Assembly: GCA_009840735.1 (NCBI GenBank)
Contig: VXNF01000044.1
Location: 7,075 to 42,981, forward strand
Source of the DNA: Acidimicrobiia bacterium
GTDB lineage: Bacteria > Actinomycetota > Acidimicrobiia > Acidimicrobiales > CATQHL01
Direction of reading: 5' to 3'
DNA: 35,907 nucleotides
Shown: positions 8,589-16,876 of the stretch, piece by piece
How positions within the stretch are numbered: position 1 is the first letter of the stretch
How the letters are laid out: each line of letters begins with the position of its first letter
Translations under genes and position numbers: made by a program
The notes under the pieces: generated by a model
What the model was told of the DNA's origin: nothing
Seen by the model: only the letters and a program-made list of their open reading frames with translations
Databases searched by the model: none

Positions 8589-9248
8589 TCAGGCCGCCCG
8601 CACCGCGAGCCGCCGCCGAACCGCCAACGAGTCCCCGCCGAGCGCCGCAAGGCCCTCCGCCAGTCCTCCGACGCTGACCACGATTCGCTCATAGCGCAGC
8701 CTCAGACTCGCCGCGGCGCGCCGTGCGGCGTCCTGAAGGTCGGCGTCAGGCACCTGCGCCAGATGCAGCACGCGGGTGTAGTTGCCGAAGTAGAGGTCAC
8801 GCAGCTCAGGATGAGCGGCGATGCCGAGCCCTTCTAGGACGAGGCGGTCGAAGTGCCGCACCAAGTAGTCGGTGAGGTAGAAGGTGCCCGGTTCCGCCTC
8901 CTGCAGGGCGGCGAAACGCTCGGGGCCTGCGTACATCTCGTAGCAGTGCGCCCCGGGGAGCCGCTCCACGCCCTCCTCGGCGCAGACGCGGTCCAGCAGG
9001 CCGCCGGTGCCGCAGTCCATGTAGCCCACGAGAATCGTGCCGTAGACGCCGCGGGCGGCTCGCACCCGACCGCGCACCGCCTCGGGTATCTGCTCGGGGC
9101 GGTTGTGCAGGCGCGCCGGCAGACACTCGAAGTCCAACCCGTCCAGCGCTGCGGTGATCGCCGCCAACTCGCGGGACAGTGCGCCGCAGCCAATGACCAG
9201 GACGCGCTCCCGCGGCGGCGCCGTTGCCGCCCGCCGGGGCGCCGTCAT
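8589..9248 (-). CDS. DUF1638 domain protein
   Basis: A 219-residue protein of the DUF1638 family. It begins with VLVIGCGALSRELAAI and has HNRPEQIPEAVRGRV, a glycine-rich VGYMDCGTGGLLDRVC segment and PGAHCYEMYAG. The paired cysteines and histidine (C and H in DCGTGG, PGAHCYEM) could bind a metal or cofactor, but the function is not known to me. Members of this family often sit beside corrinoid proteins and MttB homologues. ATG 9248 is four bases after the corrinoid-protein stop; an upstream in-frame extension would overlap that gene by 160 bases and is rejected. Confidence 0.82.
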   Translation of the reverse strand: MTAPRRAATAPPRERVLVIGCGALSRELAAITAALDGLDFECLPARLHNRPEQIPEAVRGRVRAARGVYGTILVGYMDCGTGGLLDRVCAEEGVERLPGAHCYEMYAGPERFAALQEAEPGTFYLTDYLVRHFDRLVLEGLGIAAHPELRDLYFGNYTRVLHLAQVPDADLQDAARRAAASLRLRYERIVVSVGGLAEGLAALGGDSLAVRRRLAVRAA

Positions 9249-9252
9249 GGCG

Positions 9253-9990
9253 TCACGCGGCAGCGGCGCGGCGCGCCGCCACGAGCGTCGTGGCAGTCTC
9301 GGCGGCGATGGCGGCGTCGCGGCAGTAGGCGTCGGCGCCGATGGCCGTGCCGAACTCCTCGTTGAGCGGCGCGCCGCCCACGAGGATGATGAACTCTTCC
9401 CGGCGGCCCTTCTCAATCAGCGTGTCGATCACCACCTTCATGTACGGCATAGTGGTGGTCAGCAGCGCCGACATACCCAGGATGTCCGGCTTGTGCTCGT
9501 CCAGCGCCGCCAGGAACTCCTCCACGTCGGTGTTGATGCCCAAGTCGAAGACCTCGAAGCCGGCGCCCTCCAGCATCATCGCCACCAGGTTCTTGCCGAT
9601 GTCGTGGATGTCGCCTTTGACCGTGCCGATGACGACGCAGCCGACGGGCTCGGCGCCGGTCTCGGCCAACAGCGGTCGCAGGATGGCCATGCCCGCCTTC
9701 ATGGCGTTGGCTGCCAGCAGCACTTCGGGCACGAAGAGGATGCCGTCGCGGAAGTCGATGCCGACGATGCGCATCCCCTCCACGAGGGCGTCGTTGAGGA
9801 CCTTGTCCGCCGACCAGCCCCGAGCCAGCAGAATGTTGGTGCCTTCGGCGATCTCGTCAGCCAAACCGTCGTAGAGGTCGTCGTGCATCTGGGCGCAGAG
9901 CTCCTCGTCGTCCAGTGCAGACAGGTCGAGGACGTCGGCGTCGTCGGGTTCGGCGTTGTCGAACTCGGCGTCGGCGGGCGCATCACTCAT
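9253..9990 (-). CDS. B12-binding corrinoid protein (MttC/MtvC-like)
   Basis: A 245-residue carrier that holds the methyl group on cobalt between the MttB enzymes and the pterin methyltransferase. The N-terminal four-helix cap (about residues 25-115) is followed by a Rossmann B12-binding domain with the base-off/His-on signature D127-x-H129-x-x-G132 (GDIHDIGKN), then SALLTTTM and the VGGAPLNEEF loop. ATG 9990 is chosen because GAGAGGAGA lies just upstream; an upstream start at 10077 would place that site inside the gene. An unusual Asp/Glu/Ala-rich leader occupies residues 1-30. It is the only corrinoid protein in the window, so both MttB enzymes probably share it. Confidence 0.93.
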   Translation of the reverse strand: MSDAPADAEFDNAEPDDADVLDLSALDDEELCAQMHDDLYDGLADEIAEGTNILLARGWSADKVLNDALVEGMRIVGIDFRDGILFVPEVLLAANAMKAGMAILRPLLAETGAEPVGCVVIGTVKGDIHDIGKNLVAMMLEGAGFEVFDLGINTDVEEFLAALDEHKPDILGMSALLTTTMPYMKVVIDTLIEKGRREEFIILVGGAPLNEEFGTAIGADAYCRDAAIAAETATTLVAARRAAAA

Positions 9991-10032
9991 GGGCGTCTCC
10001 TCTCGAAGCCAGCCGCAGCGATTTGGCGTCCG

Positions 10033-10067
10033 ATTCCGCATAGTGGACCGGAACCGCAATGCGGAAC
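10033..10067 (-). promoter_or_regulatory. Inverted-repeat operator candidate upstream of the corrinoid-protein gene
   Basis: In the 197-bp gap between mttB copy 2 and the corrinoid gene, TTCCGCAT (10034-10041) and ATGCGGAA (10059-10066) form a perfect 8-bp inverted repeat. A tighter imperfect palindrome, GAACCGCA-A-TGCGGAAC, covers 10051-10067. GNNCCGCA/TGCGGNNC symmetry is the style of IclR-family operators. It lies 43-77 bases upstream of the start at 9990 and suggests a separate internal promoter for the downstream seven genes. Confidence 0.45.
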
Positions 10068-10187
10068 AGACTACCACATAAGGCGGCTGCGGACCAGTGC
10101 GCCCGCCGGTGGCCCGACGTTGTAGTTCCGCAGCGCGGACCCAAGCCGCGGGGCGAGCCCAGCGCCCCGCGCCGAGGCGACAGCGGC

Positions 10188-11744
10188 TCAGGTCGAAGGC
10201 GCGGGCAGCCGGATCGGGAACGCCTCGCGGATGCGGCGGTCCGCCTCGTGGCGCAGGTGGTCGGGGTAGTGCTCCGACAGCACCTGCTGGGCGCGGCGGT
10301 GCGCCACCTGCGCCGCGCTGAGCCCGCCGGCGTCGGCCCAGTCTTCCGGCGAGTCCCGGTCACCGATGACCGGGTAGACGTACTCGGTCTGCATCAGCGA
10401 CAGGGTCTGGGCGGCGCCGAGGAAGTGCCCCGGCCCGGCGATCACCTCAGCGATCACCTCCGCCGACAGCGTGGCGTCGTTCACCTCGATGCCTCGCACG
10501 GTGCGGTTCACCGCCCCCATCATGTCGTTGTCGATGACGAGCTGCTCCGGCGAGCACGCCAGCAGGCTGGCCAGCATTCCCGCCGACTCGAAGATCAAGT
10601 TGGCGCCGGCGTTGGCCGCCAACCCCACCGTCAGGCCCTTCTCGTGGCCGGACTGGGCGTCGGGCACCTTCGAGTCGGTCATGCCGGCGGGCACGCCCGA
10701 CGGCAGGCCCATCCAGTTGACGAGCTGCGCAGCCGCGGCGTTGATCACGGCCTCCTCGCCCGACCCGCCGCTCATGGCGCCGGTGCGCAGATCCGACACG
10801 AAGGGCCACATTCCCAAGACGCACGGATGGCCAGGGCGCAGCAGGTTCACGTTGCACAGCCCGGCTAGGCACTCGGCTAGGGCCTGGGTGAGAGCGCCGG
10901 CGAGGGCGGCCGGGGCGGTGGCACCTGCCTGGCCCGCCGACAGCAGCAGCACGGGCACGCCTCGCTCCACCTGAGCCACCATGCAGCGGTTGGCCTCTTC
11001 GGCGAAGCGCATGGGCGGCACGACGAACGTGTCGTAGGCCACGGCGAACGGGCGCTTGGCGAACTCACCCGGACCGCCGAGCGCCATGTCGAACATGTCC
11101 ACCGACTCATGCACGTGCTGGGGGTCGAACCAGGAGGTCCCGACGGGTTTGGACGTTCCGGCCATCACCGCATACGCCGTGGTCAAGTCCAGGTCGCGGG
11201 CGTCCTCGAGGTCCCGCGCCACGCAAGTGCGCCCATAGAAGTGGACGTGCTCGAAGGAGTCCACCAGCCGGGCGCAGTCGTACACGTCGGCGATGGTCGA
11301 GGGGCGGAACTGGTTGGTGCCATAGTCGTGGATCAGCACAGCCGCCCCGGCGGTGCCGTAGTACACGCGGTCGGCGCCGACGTGCAGCGACTTGTCGTCG
11401 TCGAAGCCGTGCCAGATCCACTCTTTGCGGGCGCGCCGGATGCCTTCGGAGATCAGGGCAGGCGGGTAGTGCAGGCGACCGTCGGCGTCCAGCCGGCCGC
11501 CGGCGTCGGTCACGACCTCGGTGAACTCCGGGATCGGCGTGCCCATGCCGACGTCCTCCAGCAGCCGCAGCGCCGTGTCGTAGATCTGCTGCATGTCGCT
11601 CTCGCTCAGCGGCGCGTAGCGCCCGCCCGCCAGCCCCGGCCGCACCGGGCGCGCCTCGGCCGCCGGCGCCGTCTGGCGCTCAGCGATTCGCCCGGCCCGA
11701 CCGCCGCTACGGCGGCGGCCGCCTACTCTCGGCTCTCCGGCCAT
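10188..11744 (-). CDS. MttB-family (non-pyrrolysine) methyltransferase, copy 2
   Basis: A 518-residue second MttB superfamily enzyme, clearly divergent from copy 1. Family hallmarks are YAPLSESDMQQIYDTALRLLEDVG, a VYYGTAGAAV loop, GTSWFDPQHVHESVDMF, MSGGSGEEAVINAAAAQLVNW, and GMTDSKVPDAQSGHEKGLT, which corresponds to TSSKAPDAQAAYES in copy 1. The end, GPGHFLGAAQTLSLMQTEYVYP, matches the conserved substrate-side loop. No TAG codon is inserted, so no pyrrolysine. ATG 11744 follows a strong AAGGGAGG ribosome site; an upstream start at 11999 would overlap the preceding gene. The arginine-rich first 25 residues may be disordered. It probably demethylates a different or related quaternary amine using the same corrinoid protein. 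Confidence 0.9.
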   Translation of the reverse strand: MAGEPRVGGRRRSGGRAGRIAERQTAPAAEARPVRPGLAGGRYAPLSESDMQQIYDTALRLLEDVGMGTPIPEFTEVVTDAGGRLDADGRLHYPPALISEGIRRARKEWIWHGFDDDKSLHVGADRVYYGTAGAAVLIHDYGTNQFRPSTIADVYDCARLVDSFEHVHFYGRTCVARDLEDARDLDLTTAYAVMAGTSKPVGTSWFDPQHVHESVDMFDMALGGPGEFAKRPFAVAYDTFVVPPMRFAEEANRCMVAQVERGVPVLLLSAGQAGATAPAALAGALTQALAECLAGLCNVNLLRPGHPCVLGMWPFVSDLRTGAMSGGSGEEAVINAAAAQLVNWMGLPSGVPAGMTDSKVPDAQSGHEKGLTVGLAANAGANLIFESAGMLASLLACSPEQLVIDNDMMGAVNRTVRGIEVNDATLSAEVIAEVIAGPGHFLGAAQTLSLMQTEYVYPVIGDRDSPEDWADAGGLSAAQVAHRRAQQVLSEHYPDHLRHEADRRIREAFPIRLPAPST

Positions 11745-11761
11745 CCGGCCTCCCTTCGGTT

Positions 11762-11817
11762 CTGTTCGATCCCCCGCCGATTCGGCCCCGACTGTTCGAC
11801 CCCCCGCCGATTCGGCC
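11762..11817. repeat. 26-bp tandem repeat, two copies with 30-bp period
   Basis: Bases 11762-11787 and 11792-11817 are identical except for one position (CTGTTCGAT/CCCCCCGCCGA...). They fill the 88-bp gap between the first FAD/GcvT gene and mttB copy 2, just upstream of its ribosome site. The repeats could be a protein-binding site or a simple slippage duplication. Confidence 0.75.
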
Positions 11818-11832
11818 GGCTGGCCGCCGCCG

Positions 11833-14283
11833 CTACGCCCGCGGCGCCCTGTTCTGAGGGTCATACGCCGCCGCCGCAAGCACGGTGGCCTCTCGGCGCT
11901 CACCCAACATCTCCAACTCGAAGACCGAGCCGGGCGCCTCAAAGCGCGGCGCCACGTAGACGAAGGCCAGACTGGTGCCCACCGAGTGCCCGTAGGCACC
12001 GCTCGTGGCGATCCCCATGATCTCCTCGCTCCCGGGGGCGTAAGCCGGCTCGTTGCCCCAGGCGTCGTTGTCGCCCGCGGCCACCGAGCAGTAGACGAGC
12101 ACCCACTGCAGCGGCTCGGGGCCGGCGCGCCGCGCCACTGTGGCCGAGCGGCCGATGAAGTCCTTGGAGAAGTCGACGAAGCGCTCGATGCGGGCCTCGA
12201 TGGGGGTGATCTCGGTGGTCAGCTCGGCGCCCCAGGCCTTGTAGGCCTTCTCGAGGCGCATCGCGTTCATGGCGTAGCTGCCGTAGTGGACCATGCCGTG
12301 GGGCTCTCCCGCCTCCCGCAGCGCTTCGTACAGCTCGGCCATCCGAGCGATGGGGCAGTGCAGCTCCCAGCCCAACTCGCCCACGTAGGACACCCGCAGC
12401 GCCGTGCAGGGGACGCCGGCCACGTCGATCTCTTGCGCTGTCAGCCAGCGGAATGCCTCGTTGCGGAGATCGGCGTCGGTCAGCGCCGCCAGCACTTCCC
12501 GGGCGCGCGGCCCCGACACGCCCAGCAGGGCGGTCTCATCGGTCACGTCGGCCACCGTCACGTCCTCGCCCGCGGCGATGTGCTGTTCGAGCCAGTCCCG
12601 GTCGTGGCTCTGGCCGACGCCGGCCGAGGAGAGGTAGAAGCGCTCGGGGTCGAGGCGGGCGATCGTCATCTCGCACTCGATGCCGCCGAGGGGGGTCAGC
12701 ATGTGGACCAGCCGGATGCCGCCTCGGCCCGGCAGGCGGTTGGCCGACAGCCGGTCCAGCAGGGCGGCGGCGTCCGGGCCGGTCACCTCGAACTTGGCGA
12801 AGGCTGTCAGGTCGGCGATTCCCACCCGCTCCCGCACGCCCCGCACCTCGGCGCCGACCGGCTCGAAGGCATTCGAGCGGCGATAAGAATGCACCTCGGG
12901 GGCACCGTCGGGGGCGAAGTACTGCGGGCGCTCCCAGCCGTAGACCTCCTGCCACTGCGCGCCCAGCGCGTCGAGGCGCCCGTAGATGGGGGTCGTCTTC
13001 TGCGGGCGGCCCGCGGCCCGGTACTCGCCGGGCGGGCGCGGCTGGTACATCTCGTGGTACTCGTCCAGCGACCGCTCCACGGTGTAGTGGCTGCGCGCCC
13101 CGGCGTAGTCGCCGTAGCGGCGCGGGTCCATGCTCCGCACGTTGATCTCGGTCTGGCCGTGAACCATCCACTGCGCCAGGTACTTGCCGGCGCCCGGTCC
13201 CTGGGTCACGCCGATGGAGGCGCCGTTGCAGTGCCAATAGTTGCGCAGGCCCGGCGCCGGCCCCATCAGGAACCCCGCGTCGGGGGTGTGGGTGATGGGG
13301 CCCGACACGACCTTGCGGATGCCGGCGTCGCCGAAGGCGGGAATGCGCACCGCCGCCCACTCCAGGCACTCCTCGAGGCGCTCCAAGTCGGGCGGCGTGA
13401 GGTAGAAGTGCAGGTCCCAGTCCACGCCGTCGACGCCGTAGGGCTGCGAGTCCGACATCTCATAGGGCCCCACGAGCAGGCCGTCCAGCTCGCTGCGCAC
13501 GTACATCGAGGCCCGCGGGTCCCGGATCGTCGGCGGCTCGTAGCCGAGGTCCACCAAGGGTTCGATGCGCTCGGTCACCAGGTACTGGTGGATGACCGAG
13601 ACGATCGGCACGTCGAGGCCCACCATGGCGCCGAGCTGCGGGGCGTAGTGCCCGGCGGCGTTGACAACGTGCTCGCAGACGATCCGGTCGTCCTCTCCCC
13701 CGCCGTCCCGGCAGATCACCTCCCAGCGCCCGTCGGGCAGCTGACTCATGGCGGTCACGAGCGTGTTGCGGCGCACCTCGGCGCCCAGCAGCCGGGCGCC
13801 GCGGGCCATGGAGTTGGTGCAGCTCGACGGGTCGGCCCAGCCGTCGTTGGGGGTGTAGGCCCCCGAGACGACGTCGTCCAGGTTGAGCAGTGGGTGCAGT
13901 TCAGCGATCTCGGCGGGTCCGATGATGTGGCACTCCACGCCCGCCTGGCGCAGCAGGCCCGCCGTGTAGCGATGCCAGTCGGCCTCCTCGGGGCGGCCTT
14001 TGCGACAGAGCCGGACGCTGCCGGGCTGGTGCCAGCCGGTGGCCAGCCCGGTCTCGGCTTCGATGCTGCGGTACAGCGACACGCCCACCTCATGCACCTT
14101 GGCCAGGTTGTAGTCGCTGGTGAAGTTGGGGATCATCCCCGCGGCGTGCCAGGTGGAGCCGGAGTTCAGCTCGCCTTTCTCCACGAGGACAGTGTCGGTC
14201 CAGCCCTCGTGCGCCAAGAAGTACAGCAGGGACGCGCCCATGGCGCCGCCCCCCACGACCACGACCCGGGTCTCGGTAGCCAT
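11833..14283 (-). CDS. Dimethylglycine/sarcosine dehydrogenase-like flavoprotein (FAD oxidoreductase plus GcvT), copy A
   Basis: An 816-residue two-domain enzyme. The N-terminal D-amino-acid-oxidase-type FAD domain has the dinucleotide motif GGGAMG at residues 11-16, and STWHAAG with H46, the position that carries covalent FAD in dimethylglycine dehydrogenases. From about residue 430 a GcvT-like tetrahydrofolate domain follows, with RVGIADLTAFAKFEVTGPDA, LLGVSGPRAREVLAALT, RVSYVGELGWELHCP and YAMNAMRLEKAYKAWGAEL. Such enzymes oxidise N-methyl groups and trap the formaldehyde on tetrahydrofolate. GGAGGTGA lies seven bases before ATG 14283. It is four bases after copy B and should remove the methyl groups left after MttB action. 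Exact substrate not provable here. Confidence 0.92.
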   Translation of the reverse strand: MATETRVVVVGGGAMGASLLYFLAHEGWTDTVLVEKGELNSGSTWHAAGMIPNFTSDYNLAKVHEVGVSLYRSIEAETGLATGWHQPGSVRLCRKGRPEEADWHRYTAGLLRQAGVECHIIGPAEIAELHPLLNLDDVVSGAYTPNDGWADPSSCTNSMARGARLLGAEVRRNTLVTAMSQLPDGRWEVICRDGGGEDDRIVCEHVVNAAGHYAPQLGAMVGLDVPIVSVIHQYLVTERIEPLVDLGYEPPTIRDPRASMYVRSELDGLLVGPYEMSDSQPYGVDGVDWDLHFYLTPPDLERLEECLEWAAVRIPAFGDAGIRKVVSGPITHTPDAGFLMGPAPGLRNYWHCNGASIGVTQGPGAGKYLAQWMVHGQTEINVRSMDPRRYGDYAGARSHYTVERSLDEYHEMYQPRPPGEYRAAGRPQKTTPIYGRLDALGAQWQEVYGWERPQYFAPDGAPEVHSYRRSNAFEPVGAEVRGVRERVGIADLTAFAKFEVTGPDAAALLDRLSANRLPGRGGIRLVHMLTPLGGIECEMTIARLDPERFYLSSAGVGQSHDRDWLEQHIAAGEDVTVADVTDETALLGVSGPRAREVLAALTDADLRNEAFRWLTAQEIDVAGVPCTALRVSYVGELGWELHCPIARMAELYEALREAGEPHGMVHYGSYAMNAMRLEKAYKAWGAELTTEITPIEARIERFVDFSKDFIGRSATVARRAGPEPLQWVLVYCSVAAGDNDAWGNEPAYAPGSEEIMGIATSGAYGHSVGTSLAFVYVAPRFEAPGSVFELEMLGERREATVLAAAAYDPQNRAPRA

Positions 14284-14287
14284 CGAA

Positions 14288-16726
14288 TCACCTCCGGCGC
14301 GGGCGGTAGAAGCTGCGCAGCGACGCCGTGGCCGGGACCCGCCGCCCGCCCACGTCGATCTCGAAGGCGCCGGCGGCCAGCCAGTCCGCCGTCACCGCCT
14401 CGGCGCAGCGCACGTAGCCCATGGCGAGGCAGCGGTCCTCCAGGTAGCTCCAGGCCGCCGAGGTGGTCGAGCCCACGACTTCGCCGTCGCGCAGGATCGG
14501 CTCGTCGTGATAGACGAGCAAGTCCGGATCCCCAAGGCGGAACTGCACGAGCCGCTTCGTGCGGGGTTGGTGCCGCTGGGCCTCCAGAGCGGCCCGGCCA
14601 CAGAAGTCGCTGGCCTTGTCCCAGCCCACGGCGAAGCCCAGCCCGGCCTCCACGGGGGTGTCGGCCGGGGAGATGTCGTGGCCCCAGTGGCGATATCCCG
14701 ACTCGAGTCGCAGCGTGTTCATGGCGTGGTAGCCGGCGAGAGCCAGGCCGTGCGGCTCCCCGGCGGCCATGAGGGCGTCGAAGACGGTGGCGGCATCGTC
14801 GTTGGCGACGTACAGCTCCCAGCCCAGCTCACCCACATAGCTCATCCGGATAGCCAGCGCCGCCACGTCGGCCACGTCGATGCGGCGGGCCGCGGCGAAC
14901 GGGAAGTCCTCCTCGGCCAGCGAGGAGGCGGTGAGCGGCGCCAGCACGTCCCGGGCGCGGGGGCCCATGAGGCCGAGCATGGCCTGCCGCTCGGTGATGT
15001 CCTCGATGGACACATCCCAGCCGCGGCAGCCTCGCCGCAGCCGCGCCCAGTCGCGTGTCTGGCTGGCCGCGGCGGTGACCACCAGGAAGGACTCCTCGCT
15101 GAGTCGCGTGACGGTCAGGTCGGCCTCGATGCCGCCCCGGTCGTTGCACCACTGCGTGTAGACGGCCCGCCCCACCGCCACGTCGACCTCCGCCGCGCTG
15201 AGCCTGTTCAAGGCGGCGGCGGCGGCGGGGCCCTGAACGGCGAACTTCACGAAGGAGGTCTGGTCGAACAACCCCACCCGCTCGCGCACCGCCCGGCACT
15301 CAGCGCCGGCGTTGGCCCACCAGTTCTGCTTGCCGTAGCTGTACGCGTAAGCGCGCTCCTGCCCGTCGGTGGCGTACCAGTTGGGGCGCTCCCAGCCGGC
15401 CGTCTCCCCGAAGACCGCCCCAGCGGCGTCGAGGCGGTCGTGCAGCGGCGACAGCCGCCGGTTGCGGGCGCTCTCGTATTGCCGGTGCGGCCAGTGCATG
15501 GCGTACAGCAGGCCGAGGCTCTCGCCGATGCGGTCCCGCAGGTACGCCGGATCCGCCTGGAAGGGCAGCGCACGGCTGATGTCCACCGAAGTCAGGTCGA
15601 GAGGCGGGTTGCGTTCGGCGATCCAGTCCGCCAGCACCCAGCCCACGCCGCCTGCGGTCTGCACGCCGATGGAGTTGAAGCCCGCAGCCACGAAGCAGCC
15701 GTCCACCTCGGGGGCCTCGCCCAGATAGAAGGTGCCGTCGGGCGTGAAGGACTCCGGACCGTTGAAGAAGAGTTGGATGCCGCAGTCCCCCAGAGCCGGC
15801 ACCCGATGAATCGACCGCTCGAAGATCGGGCCGATGTGCTCCCAGTCTTCGGGAAGCTGCACGAAGCTGCTGCCCGCGGGGACGCCTTCAAGGCGCCAGA
15901 TCTTGCCGCGGGGCTCGAAGAAGCCGGCCATGACCTTGCCGGTCTCCTCCTTGAAGTATGTGTGGTTGCCGGGGTCGCGCAGCACCGGGGTGTTTACGTC
16001 CACGCCGTCGAGCGGCTCGGTCACGACGTAGAAGTGCTCGCAGGCCTGCAGCGGCACGTTGACGCCGATCGTGGCGGCCAGTTGCCGAGTCCACATTCCA
16101 GTAGCCAGCACGACCGTCTCGGCCTCGATGTCCCCGGCGTCGGTCTGCACGCCGGTGATCCGCCCGTCGCGGACGCCCAGACCGGTCACCGTCACGCCCT
16201 CGCGGAAGTCGGCGCCTCGGTTGCGGGCGCCCTTCGCCAGCGCCGTGGTCACGTCCACCGGCGAGAGTTGACCGTCGCGCTCCACCAGCAGGGCGCCCAC
16301 GAGGTCGTCGGTGCGGATCAGCGGCCAGCGCTCCGACAGCTCGTCGAAGTCCAGGATGCGGGTCTTCACACCTACCAAGGTCCCCATGGAGGCGCCCCGG
16401 CGCACCTCCTCCCAGCGCTCGGCGTTGTCGGCCACGGTGATGGACCCTTGCGTGCGGTAGCCGGGGGACTGGCCCGTCTCGTCCTCGAGCTGCTCGAACA
16501 GGCGGGCCGAGTACGTGGCCAGCTGCGTGAGGCTGTAGGTGGAGCGGAGCTGGGTGACCAGCCCGGCCGCGTGCCAGGTGGTGCCGCAGGTGAGGGTCCC
16601 CTGCTCGAGCAGGACAACGTCGCTGATGCCGCGGCGGGCCAGGTGATAAGCCGTGCTGCAGCCGATCACGCCGCCGCCGACGATAACGACCTGCGCCCTG
16701 CCGGGCAGTCCGTTGCCTGCACCCAC
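14288..16726 (-). CDS. Dimethylglycine/sarcosine dehydrogenase-like flavoprotein, copy B
   Basis: An 812-residue paralogue with the same layout: GGGVIG FAD motif at residues 17-22, TTWHAAG with the presumptive flavin histidine H52, and FNSIGVQTAGGVGWVLADWI closing the FAD domain. The GcvT part has RVGLFDQTSFVKFAVQGPAA, MLGLMGPRARDVLAPLT, RMSYVGELGWELYV and YHAMNTLRLESGYRHWGHD. It is the first gene of the minus-strand cluster. I prefer GTG 16726, since a -10-like CAGAAT lies seven bases before it (leaderless start) and the extra 17 residues from an ATG at 16777 are arginine-rich and not family-like. Copies A and B may act on dimethylglycine and sarcosine in turn. Confidence 0.9.
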   Translation of the reverse strand: MGAGNGLPGRAQVVIVGGGVIGCSTAYHLARRGISDVVLLEQGTLTCGTTWHAAGLVTQLRSTYSLTQLATYSARLFEQLEDETGQSPGYRTQGSITVADNAERWEEVRRGASMGTLVGVKTRILDFDELSERWPLIRTDDLVGALLVERDGQLSPVDVTTALAKGARNRGADFREGVTVTGLGVRDGRITGVQTDAGDIEAETVVLATGMWTRQLAATIGVNVPLQACEHFYVVTEPLDGVDVNTPVLRDPGNHTYFKEETGKVMAGFFEPRGKIWRLEGVPAGSSFVQLPEDWEHIGPIFERSIHRVPALGDCGIQLFFNGPESFTPDGTFYLGEAPEVDGCFVAAGFNSIGVQTAGGVGWVLADWIAERNPPLDLTSVDISRALPFQADPAYLRDRIGESLGLLYAMHWPHRQYESARNRRLSPLHDRLDAAGAVFGETAGWERPNWYATDGQERAYAYSYGKQNWWANAGAECRAVRERVGLFDQTSFVKFAVQGPAAAAALNRLSAAEVDVAVGRAVYTQWCNDRGGIEADLTVTRLSEESFLVVTAAASQTRDWARLRRGCRGWDVSIEDITERQAMLGLMGPRARDVLAPLTASSLAEEDFPFAAARRIDVADVAALAIRMSYVGELGWELYVANDDAATVFDALMAAGEPHGLALAGYHAMNTLRLESGYRHWGHDISPADTPVEAGLGFAVGWDKASDFCGRAALEAQRHQPRTKRLVQFRLGDPDLLVYHDEPILRDGEVVGSTTSAAWSYLEDRCLAMGYVRCAEAVTADWLAAGAFEIDVGGRRVPATASLRSFYRPRRR

Positions 16727-16876
16727 GGAACGTATTCTGACAGGTCGCCATTGCCGCCGAACCGCGCGCCGCCTCACGCTGGGTCCGCTCGCGGGCCGGG
16801 GCGTGCGGACGCTGAGGCGGACAGCCGCTGCGCCCGCGCCTAGGCTGCGGTCCGGTGGAGCACCCGGTGCAGGAAG
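16727..16876. promoter_or_regulatory. Divergent promoter region between demethylation and transport genes
   Basis: This 150-bp gap separates the minus-strand enzyme cluster from the plus-strand transporter genes, so it must drive both unless read-through occurs. On the minus strand CAGAAT sits seven bases before GTG 16726. On the plus strand TAGGCT at 16841-16846 is a possible -10. I see no convincing operator palindrome here. Confidence 0.5.

Noticed and set aside
3623-11744. Pyrrolysine-dependent trimethylamine methyltransferases
   Set aside because: Neither MttB gene has an in-frame TAG, and both are full length without one.
11986-14772. A 928-codon open frame on the plus strand
   Set aside because: It lies opposite the FAD/GcvT genes, which show full family motifs. 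High GC content makes antisense frames long; this one has no recognisable domain.
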